DNA of 64,000 nt from Roseovarius sp. ZX-A-9 (GTDB lineage Bacteria > Pseudomonadota > Alphaproteobacteria > Rhodobacterales > Rhodobacteraceae): positions 143,822 through 207,821 of the forward strand of contig NZ_JAPWHW010000007.1 of the NCBI RefSeq assembly GCF_028369135.1. The letters are read 5' to 3'. Position numbers and translations under genes: made by a program. This document shows, piece after piece, positions 62,767-64,000 of the stretch. The stretch's first letter is position 1; every line of letters starts with the position of its first letter. The notes under the pieces were generated by a model. That model was given only the letters and a program-made list of their open reading frames with translations, did not search any database and was not told the DNA's origin.

Positions 62767-63020
62767 CAAAGGCGGATTTTTTGCTGCGGTATTGGAGAGG
62801 TTTTGTAACCAATCCAGCCGCCAATCCGAAAAAATCCTTTGATTTCAGCGCGCGGCCTGCCGCCTGAGCACACGAATCGCTGACAGACCCGTGTCTGACG
62901 CGCTCGTGATTGGCGCGCTGCGCGTTGCGCCCTCTATGTTCTGGTCATCGCCTTTCATTGGCGGGCAATAACGCCTCCAGCCTCCGGCGATACGACTTTA
63001 ACCTCTGAGGGAGAAACAAA

Positions 63021-63323
63021 ATGTCCATGTTGAAAACCGTTGCCATCGCAGGTGCCCTGACCGCAGCCCTGGCCGCACAGACCTCTGTCGCGCAGGCCGC
63101 TGGCGAAAAGGAAAAATGCTTTGGCGTGGCGCTGGCCGGCGAGAACGATTGCGCCGCAGGCGAAGGCACCACCTGCAAGGGCACATCGAAGGTTGATTAT
63201 CAGGGCAATGCCTGGAGCCTGGTCGATGCCGGCACCTGCACAGAGATAGAGCTTCCCGCGATGGCCGATGGCACCGAGCGCAGCGGATCGACCGAGCCGC
63301 TGATGCGCGATCTGCCCGCATAA
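63021..63323 (+). CDS. bufA1: Bufferin-type peptide precursor (BufA1, DUF2282 family)
   Basis: A 100-residue exported peptide precursor. The signal peptide ends near AQAAG (about 28). The core has four Cys ([33 protein letters not shown]) in the spacing of the DUF2282 family, the peptides modified by MNIO enzymes (BufB) into copper-chelating bufferins. GAGGGAG precedes the ATG. The adjacent bufB is broken in this genome, so the peptide may stay unmodified unless another MNIO enzyme exists. Confidence 0.85.
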   Translation: MSMLKTVAIAGALTAALAAQTSVAQAAGEKEKCFGVALAGENDCAAGEGTTCKGTSKVDYQGNAWSLVDAGTCTEIELPAMADGTERSGSTEPLMRDLPA

Positions 63324-63397
63324 GCTGTCTTTGGGGGCGTGCGCGGCCTGTCTGCGCATGCCCCTGCCCTCTCTGCCATCCCAGCCCGAGGCCCCAA

Positions 63398-63613
63398 ATG
63401 CCCGACGCAGCAACCGCCCGTTTCCCTTCCCTGCCCCACGCCCCCGGCGTCGGCTACAAGCCGCAGCATTTTCAGGATATCCGTGACAATGCAGGCGCGG
63501 TGAAGTGGTTCGAGATTCACGCGGAAAACTACATGGGCGACGGAGGACGCCCCCTGGCGCAACTGCGGTACTTGGCCGAGAAATACGCGATTTCCGTACA
63601 TGGTCCACTCTGA
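63398..63613 (+). pseudogene. bufB: Truncated MNIO-family enzyme BufB (DUF692), interrupted by an IS
   Basis: Only the first about 69 codons resemble BufB: PGVGYKPQHFQDI and WFEIHAENYMGDGG carry early metal-site residues. Homology stops at the ISVHG motif, where intact MNIO proteins continue HGVGxSIGG. After that codon the frame enters foreign sequence and stops at 63611-63613. The full protein is normally about 280-300 residues. An IS5-family transposase gene follows, so insertion is the likely cause; the 3' half could lie beyond the window. Confidence 0.82.
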
Positions 63614-64000
63614 ACAACTCTTATCCCGTTGATTTTTCTTGGATATGGCGCGAATTTGTTGGGCAGGAAGCGCAGGATTTCATATTATCCGGGCAGGAAC
63701 CCTGCAATTTCGAGCCATGATATGAAGCCGCGAAAGCCCCCTCCGGAACAGGACGATCTCCTGCGCGCCCGATTGGTCGAGATGATCGACATGCGCCATG
63801 AACTGGTGAAGCTCGCTGTCCTGATTGACTGGGACATCTTCGAGCGGGAATGGGCGGGGTTCTTCCCCTCCCACACCGGTCGTCCCGCCACCTCTCCGCG
63901 TCTTGTGGCGGGGCTTTTGTATCTTCAGCATGCTTTCGCGCTCTCGGATGAGGCGGTCGTGGCGCGATGGGCCGAGAACCCGTATTGGCAGCATTTCTGC
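63603..64000 (+). mobile_element. IS5-family insertion sequence, left end (continues beyond window)
   Basis: The element begins somewhere about 63601-63606, where BufB homology ends, and includes about 115 bases of leader plus the transposase. The terminal repeat cannot be defined without the right end. Confidence 0.7.
63722..64000 (+). CDS. IS5-family transposase, N-terminal part (DUF772 type)
   Basis: 93 codons of a transposase are seen. IDWDIFEREWAGFFPSHTGRPATS and LVAGLLYLQHAFALSDEAVVARWAENPYWQHFC are typical of the N-terminal region of IS5-group DDE transposases. The catalytic DDE residues lie past base 64000. The ATG choice (63722) gives the usual basic start MKPRKP. Confidence 0.87.
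   Translation, partial: MKPRKPPPEQDDLLRARLVEMIDMRHELVKLAVLIDWDIFEREWAGFFPSHTGRPATSPRLVAGLLYLQHAFALSDEAVVARWAENPYWQHFC

Noticed and set aside
1..64000. tRNA, rRNA and CRISPR arrays
   Set aside because: I found no cloverleaf-like tRNA sequence, rRNA segment or regularly spaced direct repeats while reading; a tRNA scan was not possible here.

Overview
The window looks like a chromosomal segment of a marine Roseobacter-group Rhodobacteraceae (Alphaproteobacteria). Supporting signs are high GC with dense operons, a phaZ/phaC/phaP/phaR polyhydroxybutyrate locus, a fused MnhA-MnhB antiporter subunit, a VPLPA-CTERM protein, a TRAP transporter, and three polyamine-type ABC importers tied to amine catabolism. 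This assignment comes from gene content; no database was searched.

Region 1 (1-17914) is an accessory catabolic island. On the minus strand, an FAD monooxygenase, an Asp/Glu-racemase-superfamily protein, a PotDBCA-type importer and an aldehyde dehydrogenase (cut by the window edge) form one probable operon. A second minus-strand operon encodes an aconitase paralogue, a dihydropyrimidinase-type cyclic amidohydrolase and an N-carbamoylsarcosine/maleamate-type amidase. Divergent from it is a GntR/FCD regulator coupled to a methylisocitrate-lyase-family enzyme. A 16-bp palindrome (AAAGTGTCAACACTTT or close variants) occurs four times, two copies before each operon. In each promoter region one copy covers a -35 box, so the island looks like a single GntR-controlled pathway. 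MarR, a TRAP transporter and an alpha/beta hydrolase follow, with a long MarR-type palindrome. The combination suggests breakdown of a nitrogen heterocycle or cyclic amide to a C4-C7 acid that a hydratase and a C-C lyase then cleave. I do not recognise it as a complete known pathway.

Region 2 (18042-24079) is a complete Mrp/Mnh Na+/H+ antiporter operon (AB-C-D-E-F-G).

Region 3 (24293-34217) is a LysR-linked operon. A PotBCDA importer is followed by five catabolic genes (class III aminotransferase, BKACE, GNAT, acetylpolyamine-amidohydrolase-like, DAO oxidase), most joined by 4-base overlaps. A LysE exporter follows.

Region 4 (35205-46573 and the regulator after it) carries a third Pot-type importer with a GMC oxidoreductase and a gamma-glutamylputrescine-oxidase-like enzyme, a MocR regulator with repeat operators, an enolase-superfamily enzyme, gabT and a PuuR-like regulator.

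Region 5 (47449-52946) is mixed: a VPLPA-CTERM protein, an AT-richer stretch with a Stf0-type sulfotransferase, two PLP aminotransferases and a LysR.

Region 6 (52964-62766) holds the PHB locus with two perfect PhaR boxes, small hydrolases, a VOC protein and thrS. The window ends with a bufferin (MNIO) locus whose bufB is truncated by an IS5-family insertion.
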